Source: Rhodanobacter glycinis (GTDB lineage Bacteria > Pseudomonadota > Gammaproteobacteria > Xanthomonadales > Rhodanobacteraceae). From it: 64,000 bases of DNA. Below the pieces are notes generated by a model, which searched no databases, had not been told where the DNA came from, and saw nothing but the letters and a program-made list of their open reading frames with translations. Shown in pieces: positions 34,347 to 40,892 of this stretch (positions within the stretch are counted from its first letter, which is position 1; the number at the start of each line of letters is the position of its first letter). The DNA lies in the NCBI RefSeq assembly GCF_900114325.1, contig NZ_FOSR01000014.1:1-64000 (forward strand), given 5' to 3'. Made by a program: the position numbers and the translations under genes.

Positions 34347-35017
34347 GAGGGGCTTCCGTTTTTGGGATTTTGTTTATCGTAGTGGGTGGGGCGTGATGTT
34401 GGGTTGCTCGCCTGCGGGGGGCTCTTTCGCTTGTGTCAGCGTGATCGATGACGGGCTCGCCTGCGGCGGGCTTTCGAGCGCCTGCCGGCGCCCGAGTCAC
34501 TTCTCTTTGCTGGCTCAAAGAGAAGTAACCCAGAGAAATGGCCTGTGGGACCCGCCGACCCTACAAGCCTTGGCGATCGAGGTGTTTGGAACTTGCGTGG
34601 CTCTTCCTGTTACACGGGCGTCCACACCGCGCCGTCACCGTCAACTGAGGGGTAGGAAGAGCGGACGCGTGTGGTCGAGCTTGGCGCTGCGGTGTGCGGC
34701 TTTTTCATTCCCTTCGAGAGCGGCGCGCGGCGGAGGATCAGGCCCGCAGGGTGGCTGGCATGGATGCCAGCCAGTTCGACGCCAGGGCAGGAGGCCCTGT
34801 CGGCGAACCCCCGTAGCCGGGCGCGGACCCGCCGGCTCGAAGAGCCGGGGGGCGCGAACGCAGGGTGCCCCTCTCTTGGGTTACTTTCTCTCGGGCAAGC
34901 GAGAGAAAGTGACTCGGCCACCGGCAGGCGGTCGAAACCTCCGTCACCACAGGTGACGGCACACACCAGTGGCATCCGGCCATCCAACAAAACACTCGTG
35001 CGCCAGCACACCCACTC
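34347..35017. other. Gene-free region holding a composite palindromic element
   Basis: About 670 bp between a PEBP-family gene and a dehydrogenase gene. Most is taken up by the element at 34471-34945. Six-frame reading gives only short open frames with no protein-like character. Confidence 0.65.
34471..34945. mobile_element. MITE-like palindromic element, about 475 bp
   Basis: The left end (GCTTTCGAGCGCCTGCCGGC...CGAGTCACTTCTCTTTG-ctggct-CAAAGAGAAGTAACC) is the inverted copy of the right end (GGTTACTTTCTCTCG-ggcaag-CGAGAGAAAGTGACTCGG...CCGGCAGGCGGTCGAAACC). Each ~60-bp terminus folds into its own hairpin. The core carries no transposase or plausible ORF. I infer a non-autonomous mobile or structured-RNA repeat. 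No target-site duplication was established. Confidence 0.6.
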
Positions 35018-36121
35018 TCAGGGTGTGTATGTCACCCGATACACCGCCCCCGCCAAATCATCACTGACCAGCAAACTCCCATCGGGCAGCGGCTGCACAT
35101 CCACAGGACGGCCCCAGGCTTTCTGATCCTGCTGGAAGCCGGTGATCAGGGGTTCGTAGGAGACCACCTTGTCGCCATGCAGGCGCACCGTCATCACGCG
35201 ATAACCGGATTTTTGAGTGCGATTCCACGAGCCGTGTTCGGCGATGATGATGGCGCCGCGATAGCTGGCCGGGAATTGCCGGCCGTTGTAGAAGCGCATG
35301 CCGAGCGAGGCCACGTGGGCGCCGAGTTTCAGCACCGGCGGGGTGTAGTTTTTGCAGGAATGGCCCTTGCCGAATTCCGGGTCGAGGATGTCGCCTTCGT
35401 GGCAGAACGGGTAGCCGAAGTTTTCGCCCAGGTGCGAGACCCTGTTCAACTCGTCGCTGGGCACGTTGTCGCCGAGCATGTCGCGACCGTTGTCGGTGAA
35501 CCACAGCTGGTGCGAGCCACGGCGCCAGTCGAAGCCGACGGTGTTGCGGATGCCGTAGGCCACGTCCTGCACGTCGCTGCCGTCCGGGTTCATGCGCAGC
35601 AGCTTGGCGTAGCCATTGCCCGGGTTGCAGATGTTGCAGGGTGCGCCGATCGGCACGTAGAGCTTGCTGTCCGGGCCGAAGGCGATGAATTTCCAGCCGT
35701 GGTGACGCTTGGTGGGCAATTTGTCGTAGACCACCTGCGGCGTCGGCGGGTCGTCGAGGTGGTCCTCGATGTCGCGCAACACCAGGATGCGGCTGACCGC
35801 TGAGACGTACAGATCGCCATCGTGGAACGCCACGCCCACCGGCATTTCCAGGCCACTGGCGATCACGCGCACCTTGTCGGCGCGGCCGTCGTGGTTCGTG
35901 TCGGTCAGCGCATAGACCTTGCCGGCGCCCATCGAGCCCACGAACACGGTGCCCTTCGCACCGAGCGCAATCTCGCGCGCATTCGGCACCTGGTCCGAAT
36001 ACACCGCGATATGGAAACCCTTCGGCAACACCAGCTTGTCGAGCTGCGGCGAAGCCAGCGCCGGTACTGGCAACAGCATCGACATCATCACCATCGACAG
36101 CAGGCACGACACAATGCGCAT
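35018..36121 (-). CDS. Secreted PQQ/sorbosone-type sugar dehydrogenase
   Basis: A 367-residue periplasmic beta-propeller protein with signal peptide MRIVSCLLSMVMMSMLLPVPALA. Motifs typical of the L-sorbosone/soluble glucose dehydrogenase group: LPKGFHIAVYSDQVPNAREIALG, HHGWKFIAFGPDSKLYVPIGAPCNIC, YGIRNTVGFDWRRGSHQLWFTDNGRD, AEHGSWNRTQKSGYRVM, RPVDVQPLPDGSLLVSDD. The Cys pairs CNIC and FCHEGD/SCKNY may form disulfides. It probably oxidises a sugar using PQQ, though some members are non-catalytic. With the PqqU-like receptor nearby it could be another user of imported PQQ. Confidence 0.85.
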   Translation of the reverse strand: MRIVSCLLSMVMMSMLLPVPALASPQLDKLVLPKGFHIAVYSDQVPNAREIALGAKGTVFVGSMGAGKVYALTDTNHDGRADKVRVIASGLEMPVGVAFHDGDLYVSAVSRILVLRDIEDHLDDPPTPQVVYDKLPTKRHHGWKFIAFGPDSKLYVPIGAPCNICNPGNGYAKLLRMNPDGSDVQDVAYGIRNTVGFDWRRGSHQLWFTDNGRDMLGDNVPSDELNRVSHLGENFGYPFCHEGDILDPEFGKGHSCKNYTPPVLKLGAHVASLGMRFYNGRQFPASYRGAIIIAEHGSWNRTQKSGYRVMTVRLHGDKVVSYEPLITGFQQDQKAWGRPVDVQPLPDGSLLVSDDLAGAVYRVTYTP

Positions 36122-36219
36122 GGCGGCGACTCCGTAGCGAGAAGCCCCAAGCCTATACCGACCGCCACGCCACGGCAGCATCCGCTCTGCTAACGTGGCG
36201 CACTTCACAGGGAGGCCGC

Positions 36220-37698
36220 ATGGGCGAGCTTGAGGATCTGACTACGCTGGTGCGCGCGGCCACGCCGCTGCTGGTGATCGAAACGGTGGACGAGCAGCGG
36301 GTGGTGGAATGCTTCCGCCACGTCATCGCGCAGTCGCTGCGCCCGCTGTGGCGCTGGACGCTGACCGACGGCCTGCGCCGGCTCGACTTCGCCGCCGAAA
36401 CCGAGTCGGTGGCGCCCGACGCCACCACCACGCTGGATGCGATCCGCGCCGCCGAAGCGGCCGGTATCTACCTGATGTTCGACTTCCACCCGTTCCTGCG
36501 CTACGCGATGAGCCAGCGCCTGCTGCGCGAAATCGTGCAACGGGAACGCTCGGCGGCGCACACTCTCGTGCTGGTCGGCGCCAAGATCGAACTGCCCGAC
36601 GAACTGGAAGCACTCGCGCTGCGCGTGCCACTGTCGCTGCCCGACCTGAAGGAACTGGCCGGTATCATGCGCGGCGAAGCGGTGGCCTGGCAGCGCGAGC
36701 AGGGCCGCAAGCTGGAAGTGGACAACGAGGCCGCGCGCACCATCGTGCGCAACCTGCTCGGCCTCACCGCGCCGGACGCGCGGCGCATCGTGCGCAAGCT
36801 GATCTACAACGACGGCGCGCTCGGCCAGGCCGATCTGCCGGTACTGATGCAGTCGAAGTTCGACCTGCTCAACCGCTCCGGCCTGCTGCACTACGAATAC
36901 GCCACCGCCAGCTTCGCCGACATCGCCGGCGTCAGCCACGTGCGCGAATGGGTGCAGCGTCGCCGTGCCGTATTCCTGGCTGCCACACCCGATCCCGTAC
37001 TCGACCCGCCCAAAGGCGTGTTGCTGCTCGGCGTGCAGGGCTGCGGCAAAAGCCTCGCCGCCAAAGCCATCGCCGGCGGCTTCGGCGTGCCGCTGGTGCG
37101 GCTGGATTTCGGCACGCTGTACGACAAGTACCAGGGCGAAACCGAGAAAAACCTGCGCGAAGCCCTGGCCAGCACCGAACTGCTGGCGCCGTGCGTGCTG
37201 TGGATCGACGAGATCGAAAAAGGCCTGGCCAGCGGCGGCGGCGAGGATGGCGGCGTGTCGCGCCGCGTGCTCGGCTACCTGCTCACCTGGATGGCCGAAC
37301 GCAAGAGCAAGGTATTCGTCGTCGCCACCGCCAACGCCGTGCACGAACTGCCCGCCGAACTGCTGCGCAAGGGCCGCTTCGACGAAATCTTCTTCGTCGA
37401 CCTGCCACGCCCCGAGGTGCGCCAGCAAATCTTCGCCCTGCACCTGAAACAACGAAAACTTGATCCCACCAGCTTTGATCTGCCCGCCCTGGCCGCGGCC
37501 AGTGAAGGCTTCTCCGGCGCCGAAATCGAACAAGCCGTCGTCAGCGCGCTCTACGACGCCGCAGCCAGCGAAGGCGGGCTCGACCAACCCACCTTGCTGA
37601 CCGCCCTGGGCAGCACCCGCCCGCTGTCCGTGCTGATGGCCGAGCAGGTCGAGGCGCTGCGTGAATGGGCTCGGGGGCGCTGCGTGGCAGCCGATTGA
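36220..37698 (+). CDS. Ycf46-like AAA+ ATPase
   Basis: A 492-residue AAA+ protein. The N-terminal 240 residues are a helical/Rossmann-like domain specific to the Ycf46 group (ELEDLTTLVRAATPLLVIETVDEQR). The ATPase core has Walker A GVQGCGKS (~residue 271), Walker B CVLWIDEIEKGL (~325), a sensor 1 Asn in VVATANAVHELPAELLRKGRFDEIFF and an arginine finger in RKGRFD. The C-terminal lid carries SEGFSGAEIEQAVVSALYDA. Members occur in cyanobacteria, plastids and many proteobacteria; a role in CO2/carbon or stress responses has been suggested but is not established. Monocistronic; divergent from the dehydrogenase gene. Confidence 0.85.
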   Translation: MGELEDLTTLVRAATPLLVIETVDEQRVVECFRHVIAQSLRPLWRWTLTDGLRRLDFAAETESVAPDATTTLDAIRAAEAAGIYLMFDFHPFLRYAMSQRLLREIVQRERSAAHTLVLVGAKIELPDELEALALRVPLSLPDLKELAGIMRGEAVAWQREQGRKLEVDNEAARTIVRNLLGLTAPDARRIVRKLIYNDGALGQADLPVLMQSKFDLLNRSGLLHYEYATASFADIAGVSHVREWVQRRRAVFLAATPDPVLDPPKGVLLLGVQGCGKSLAAKAIAGGFGVPLVRLDFGTLYDKYQGETEKNLREALASTELLAPCVLWIDEIEKGLASGGGEDGGVSRRVLGYLLTWMAERKSKVFVVATANAVHELPAELLRKGRFDEIFFVDLPRPEVRQQIFALHLKQRKLDPTSFDLPALAAASEGFSGAEIEQAVVSALYDAAASEGGLDQPTLLTALGSTRPLSVLMAEQVEALREWARGRCVAAD

Positions 37699-38153
37699 CG
37701 GCAATGGAAAAGTCCGGCTTGTACGCGAAGTGAGCCATCCGGGGAGGCCCAGAGGGGGCAGCAAATCATTCGCTGACCTGATTGGCGACGATGCTCAGCT
37801 AAAAAAGACCGTTCGCGCTGAGCGTAGCTTGCGTTAGCAAGCGGAGTCGAAGCGCCTACAGCGCGATCACCCTTCGACTCCGGCCCTACGGGCCTACGCT
37901 CAGGGCGAACGGCGAGGCATCGGCTGAACCTTGTCGCTAATCAGGTTCGCCGAACCTCCGAGATCGTCCTCGCTCTCACCACGGATAAACGGCGGCGCGG
38001 CACGCTGGCGCGAAAAGCTGCATGATTAGACGGCAGGTTCAGGCTGCAACACCGATCCAATATGTTGATTCGTGTAGTCATCAACCGACAGACGAGTTCC
38101 AACGACCGGGTTTATGCTGCAGGAATAGGTTGCACTTCGTCATTCAATTTAAG
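37699..38153. other. Gene-free stretch between the AAA ATPase and the cassette array
   Basis: Contains the inverted repeat at 37808-37912; the rest has no protein-like frame. Base composition shifts from GC-rich to AT-richer near 38030, where the foreign-looking cassette DNA begins. An ancestral attI site might lie just left of 38153, but I cannot define one. Confidence 0.55.
37808..37912. repeat. Inverted repeat pair (CCGTTCG..GAGCGTAG type)
   Basis: CCGTTCGCGCTGAGCGTAG...GGAGTCGAAG (37809-37852) is mirrored by CTTCGACTCC...CTACGCTCAGGGCGAACGG (37872-37912), about 40-bp imperfect arms. This is another dispersed palindromic family, here at the boundary of the cassette region. Confidence 0.85.
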
Positions 38154-38599
38154 TTAGCTGCCAACAGATATGTCGCGCCCATACAAATTTTGCCCATTTT
38201 GCAGCCGGCGAGTCCCTATCGCATTTCTTGCACTTTGCGGCTTGTCGGGGACCTTCCGTCCGCCACGCTGCTCCTTCAAGTGCCAGGAGTGCACGAATAC
38301 TTCGTACGCCCCTCGGCGGTGGGAATATCAAACTACACTTGTATCAATTGGCATTGTGTTTGCGGCAATCGCACTACTGTTCGCATCCGAGGTGTTCAGC
38401 ACGCCGTATAGCGGTGCAAAGTTATGGTTCGCGGTTGCTTCGGGCAGTGCGGCCGGGCTACTGTTAGAGTACTTTGTAATAGGCATAGTCCGTTGGCTTA
38501 CGTTGAGCAAGATGCATCTGAGAAAGGTGCGCAGCTAACTATGTCGGTCAACCGGACGCAAATCCCGCTACGCGGTCTTTGCGCCTGTTACCTCAAGCG
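38154..38599 (+). mobile_element. Integron gene cassette 1
   Basis: The cassette starts at the G^TTAGCTG junction (38153/38154) and ends at the G of the next junction GTTAGGC (38599). It contains one ORF starting 16 bp inside and ending in its attC site. The left attC arm CAGCTAAC (38532-38539) is the exact complement of the cassette's own first bases GTTAGCTG, as expected if the circular cassette's attC was cut there during integration. Confidence 0.75.
38170..38538 (+). CDS. Cassette-encoded zinc-ribbon membrane protein (N-terminal ribbon)
   Basis: A 122-residue protein with no family I recognise. N-terminal CPFC (residues 8-11) and CSFKCQEC (~35-42) could form a zinc ribbon. Two predicted transmembrane helices follow (TLVSIGIVFAAIALLFASEVF, LWFAVASGSAAGLLLEYFVIGIV) and a basic tail. 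ATG 38170 lies 16 bp from the cassette boundary with no Shine-Dalgarno, typical of cassette genes read from an upstream promoter. The stop TAA is inside the attC arm. Codon use is less GC-rich than the chromosome, suggesting transfer. Confidence 0.7.
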   Translation: MSRPYKFCPFCSRRVPIAFLALCGLSGTFRPPRCSFKCQECTNTSYAPRRWEYQTTLVSIGIVFAAIALLFASEVFSTPYSGAKLWFAVASGSAAGLLLEYFVIGIVRWLTLSKMHLRKVRS

Positions 38600-38605
38600 T
38601 TAGGC
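38532..38605. other. attC recombination site 1
   Basis: CAGCTAAC at the left and GTTAGGC at the right flank an imperfect stem: GGACGCAAA pairs with TTTGCGCC leaving an extrahelical A, and CCGC-TA-CGCGG forms the tip. Length (74 bp), imperfect dyad with unpaired base and core GTTAGGC fit integron attC sites. It was found by eye; a covariance-model search would confirm. Confidence 0.75.
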
Positions 38606-38837
38606 GTCAGAACAGCATCTTTTTGTTGTTGCATCGCGTGGCTTCGCCACGCGGCTTATTTCTAGCGTTGAAGCTGTAGAAAAAGCCTACAACCTGAAAA
38701 CTTGTATTTACGATGCCCGTGTACGCGGTCCAATAGCGAGTCGCGGGTCGAAATGGACTCAGAATTGAACTGTTGCAGGCAAATTTTAGCTCGTGTTTCG
38801 AGCACTCTTTGACCGCACCATTTTTTCTACAGCCACG
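38600..38837 (+). mobile_element. Probable ORF-less integron cassette 2
   Basis: A 238-bp segment between the GTTAGGC junction at 38599 and the GTTAGGC at 38837. Its attC is degenerate: the right core is perfect but no exact left arm was found (GCCTACAAC near 38690 and TTGAAC near 38770 are weak candidates). It holds a hairpin GCGTGGC-TTC-GCCACGC and no ORF longer than about 20 codons. It could be a promoter- or RNA-bearing cassette, or a decayed one. Confidence 0.5.
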
Positions 38838-38847
38838 TTAGGCCCTT

Positions 38848-39231
38848 ATGGACAGAACTTCGTTCGCTCAACAAATCCATATCGCAATGATCCATGCAAA
38901 CCGCAAACTTAGGTCTGCTGGCTTGCCCGCATCGGTCATGCAAATTTTCATCATCGTCGTGTTTTTTGTGCTTTTGCAGTCGGACTCCAAATATGTGCTT
39001 TGGTTTATGGCCATCGCGCTGCCTGTGTCCATCGCGATATCAACCGCTTTGGCATTTGCTGTTCGCAACGCTTTCAAGCGTCACGCGCCGTCTTGTCCAG
39101 GGTGCGCAAAGCCAATAGGCTTGCTCACTAGGCGCAAAGCACTGGCAACTGGTATGTGCCCAAATTGCCGTAGCGCCCTTTTCGGGCCTAACAACTCCGT
39201 AAGAGACTTCCCGTCAACCCCAGGCGCATGA
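38848..39231 (+). CDS. Cassette-encoded zinc-ribbon membrane protein (C-terminal ribbon)
   Basis: A 127-residue protein of unknown family. Two hydrophobic helices (VMQIFIIVVFFVLLQ, YVLWFMAIALPVSIAISTALAFAV) are followed by a cytosolic zinc-ribbon-like pair CPGC (~91-94) and CPNC (~114-117). This is the same two-helix plus ribbon plan as the cassette 1 protein but in reverse order. ATG 38848 is 10 bp from the cassette start. The last ~15 codons run into the attC site, as often seen in cassettes. Confidence 0.7.
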   Translation: MDRTSFAQQIHIAMIHANRKLRSAGLPASVMQIFIIVVFFVLLQSDSKYVLWFMAIALPVSIAISTALAFAVRNAFKRHAPSCPGCAKPIGLLTRRKALATGMCPNCRSALFGPNNSVRDFPSTPGA

Positions 39232-39281
39232 CGCTTTTGCCTTGGGCTTTCAGGCGACTGCCGGCGATGGTGTTGTCAGGC
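39184..39281. other. attC recombination site 2
   Basis: GGGCCTAACAACTCC pairs with GGTGTTGTCAGGC (11 of 13 bp); the inner stem CCCAGGC/GCCTTGGG leaves one extrahelical A. The 98-bp length is within the attC range. The right core is diverged by one base from GTTAGGC. Confidence 0.65.
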
Positions 39282-39536
39282 GTTGAATGCTGCGTGTCAG
39301 TGCTGCGCGGATCCAACGAGTGTCAGGCTGCATTTCCGTAACCGGTCTTGTTGAGTCGATGCCGCGGACTCGGACCTTTGTATAAACCGCCACAATCACC
39401 TTGCGTAGATGCGCCGCCCGATCCAGCAGCGATGGTCGTGCCGGCCCGGAGGGCCGCATATCCGAGCCGAAGCATGGATGAACGCGTCGAGGCACTATGC
39501 TGCCAACGCCGGCATCCATTTGCTTGAGGCCTTGCC

Positions 39537-39914
39537 ATGAAGACCACCCTTCTCGCGCTGCCCTTCCTGCTCGCCATCGCCTTCGTTGTTTACGCCGAGG
39601 GCAAGCTCACCCCGTTCGCGATCTGGAATGCACTACCTGCGGTGGCGGGCTTCGCCCTGTTGTGGGTTGGCCGGCATGCGCGCCTGGCGGCGTACAGGAT
39701 CGGTTGCGCGATCTTCGCCGTCGTCGCGACGCTCTTCGTGACGCTTTTTCATCTCGCCTGGTGGCTGGACTGGCATGGCACGGCGACGGGTTCTTCCACG
39801 TCGGCGCTGGCTTTCATCTTCGTTCCCATCTGGGCCTGTCTCCTGGCCAGCATCGCCGGGGCATTGGCATGGGGCGTCGCCTGGCTCGTTGACCGGCATC
39901 GCCTCGCCCGATAA
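39537..39914 (+). CDS. Hypothetical small integral membrane protein
   Basis: A 125-residue protein with four predicted transmembrane helices (LLALPFLLAIAFVVYAEG, FAIWNALPAVAGFALLWVG, IGCAIFAVVATLFVTLFHLAWWL, ALAFIFVPIWACLLASIAGALAWGVAWLV) and short loops. No family recognised. GC content matches the chromosome, unlike the cassettes to its left, so it is probably a resident gene. The 255 bp upstream holds no other gene that I can see. Confidence 0.7.
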   Translation: MKTTLLALPFLLAIAFVVYAEGKLTPFAIWNALPAVAGFALLWVGRHARLAAYRIGCAIFAVVATLFVTLFHLAWWLDWHGTATGSSTSALAFIFVPIWACLLASIAGALAWGVAWLVDRHRLAR

Positions 39915-40015
39915 GCCGCGCCACAAATGGACCGACTCAAGGCGGGGACGATACGCTGCCGCAATAACCGGCACATGCGGCATCATCAGCACTCCCACCC
40001 CTGCGCCTGCCTGCC

Positions 40016-40438
40016 ATGCCCAATCTTCCGCCATTCCACCTCGCCTTCCCGGTTAACTCGCTGGCGCAGGCGCGCGCGTTCTATGGCGACCTGCTGGGTT
40101 GTCCCGAGGGCCGTTCCAGCGAGAGCTGGGTCGACTTCGATTTTCATGGCCACCAGATCGTGGCGCACTTGGCGCCCGAGGAAGTGCGCGCCGCCGCCGC
40201 GCATGACGTCGATGGCGACAATGTGCCGGTGCGTCACTTCGGGCTGGTGCTGGAGATGGATGCCTGGCAGGCGCTGGCCGAACGCCTGCAGGCGGCGGGC
40301 ACGCGTTTCGTGATCGAGCCGCATGTGCGCTTTGCGGGGCAGGTTGGCGAGCAGGCCACGATGTTTCTGCTCGACCCCAGCGGCAACGCGCTGGAGTTCA
40401 AGGCGTTCGCCGATCGCACGCAACTGTTCGCGAAGTAG
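40016..40438 (+). CDS. VOC (glyoxalase/dioxygenase-fold) family protein
   Basis: A 140-residue vicinal-oxygen-chelate protein: [29 protein letters not shown] at the N-terminus (His as first metal ligand), [35 protein letters not shown] (second His) and [16 protein letters not shown] (Glu ligand). The metal triad is intact. The substrate is unknown; many such proteins detoxify or modify small molecules. Its stop is 8 bp before the next gene, so they are likely co-transcribed. Confidence 0.9.
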   Translation: MPNLPPFHLAFPVNSLAQARAFYGDLLGCPEGRSSESWVDFDFHGHQIVAHLAPEEVRAAAAHDVDGDNVPVRHFGLVLEMDAWQALAERLQAAGTRFVIEPHVRFAGQVGEQATMFLLDPSGNALEFKAFADRTQLFAK

Positions 40439-40446
40439 GGGCGGCC

Positions 40447-40662
40447 ATGGAAGCGGAAGACCTGCGCAAACTGGTGAATGTGCGCATGCCCTACGGCAAA
40501 TACCAGGGCCGTCTGATCGCCGACCTGCCCGGCGCCTACCTCGCATGGTTCGCGCGCAAGGGCTTTCCGCGCGGCGAGCTGGGCCAGCTGCTGGCATTGA
40601 TGCTGGAGCTGGACCACAACGGCCTGTCGTCGCTGCTCGATCCATTGCGGAAAAAATCGTAA
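40447..40662 (+). CDS. DUF3820 family small protein
   Basis: A 71-residue protein with the family core MPYGKYQGRLIADLPGAYLAWFARKGFPRGELG, typical of DUF3820 (putative quorum-sensing-regulated or nucleic-acid-associated small proteins; function not established). It starts 8 bp downstream of the VOC gene. Confidence 0.85.
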   Translation: MEAEDLRKLVNVRMPYGKYQGRLIADLPGAYLAWFARKGFPRGELGQLLALMLELDHNGLSSLLDPLRKKS

Positions 40663-40745
40663 TCGCGCAGCGAACCGATCATCCGGCGTGCTTTGCGTAC
40701 TTCCATGGGGAACATCGCAAAACTTGCATCACCCCAGCGGCTCTT

Positions 40746-40832
40746 AACAGCCGAAGGGCTGGTCAAGCTGGGGCCCAGTGCCTTTGATGCATTGAGTAGC
40801 AAAGGCACTGGGTGACCAGCCCTTCGGCTGTT
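40746..40832. terminator. Large two-part hairpin between convergent genes
   Basis: AACAGCCGAAGGGCTGGTCA (40746-40765) is mirrored perfectly at 40813-40832, and inside it CCCAGTGCCTTTG (40774-40786) is mirrored perfectly at 40800-40812. The 33 paired bases are interrupted only by an 8-nt bulge on one side. It sits between the DUF3820 gene and the GH92 gene, which converge. It is possibly a bidirectional terminator, or a mobile palindromic repeat in its own right. Confidence 0.7.
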
Positions 40833-40892
40833 GAAAAGCACCTCCTGCTTTCGCAGGAATGACGAGCTAGTAAAGCGGTTATCCGTAACTCC

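Larger units (their letters stand above)
38838..39281 (+). mobile_element. Integron gene cassette 3
   Basis: Starts at the G^TTAGGCCC junction (38837/38838). One ORF begins 10 bp inside; the attC left arm GGGCCTAAC (39184-39192) is the exact 9-bp complement of the cassette's own start GTTAGGCCC. The right junction is degenerate (GTCAGGC instead of GTTAGGC), so the array may end here. Confidence 0.7.

Noticed and set aside
38022-38411. 129-residue plus-strand frame overlapping cassette 1
   Set aside because: Crosses the cassette junction at 38153 and has no protein-like features; the 38170 frame fits cassette structure better.
37700-39600. Integron integrase gene intI beside the cassettes
   Set aside because: No frame on either strand in this region resembles a tyrosine recombinase; absent from the window.
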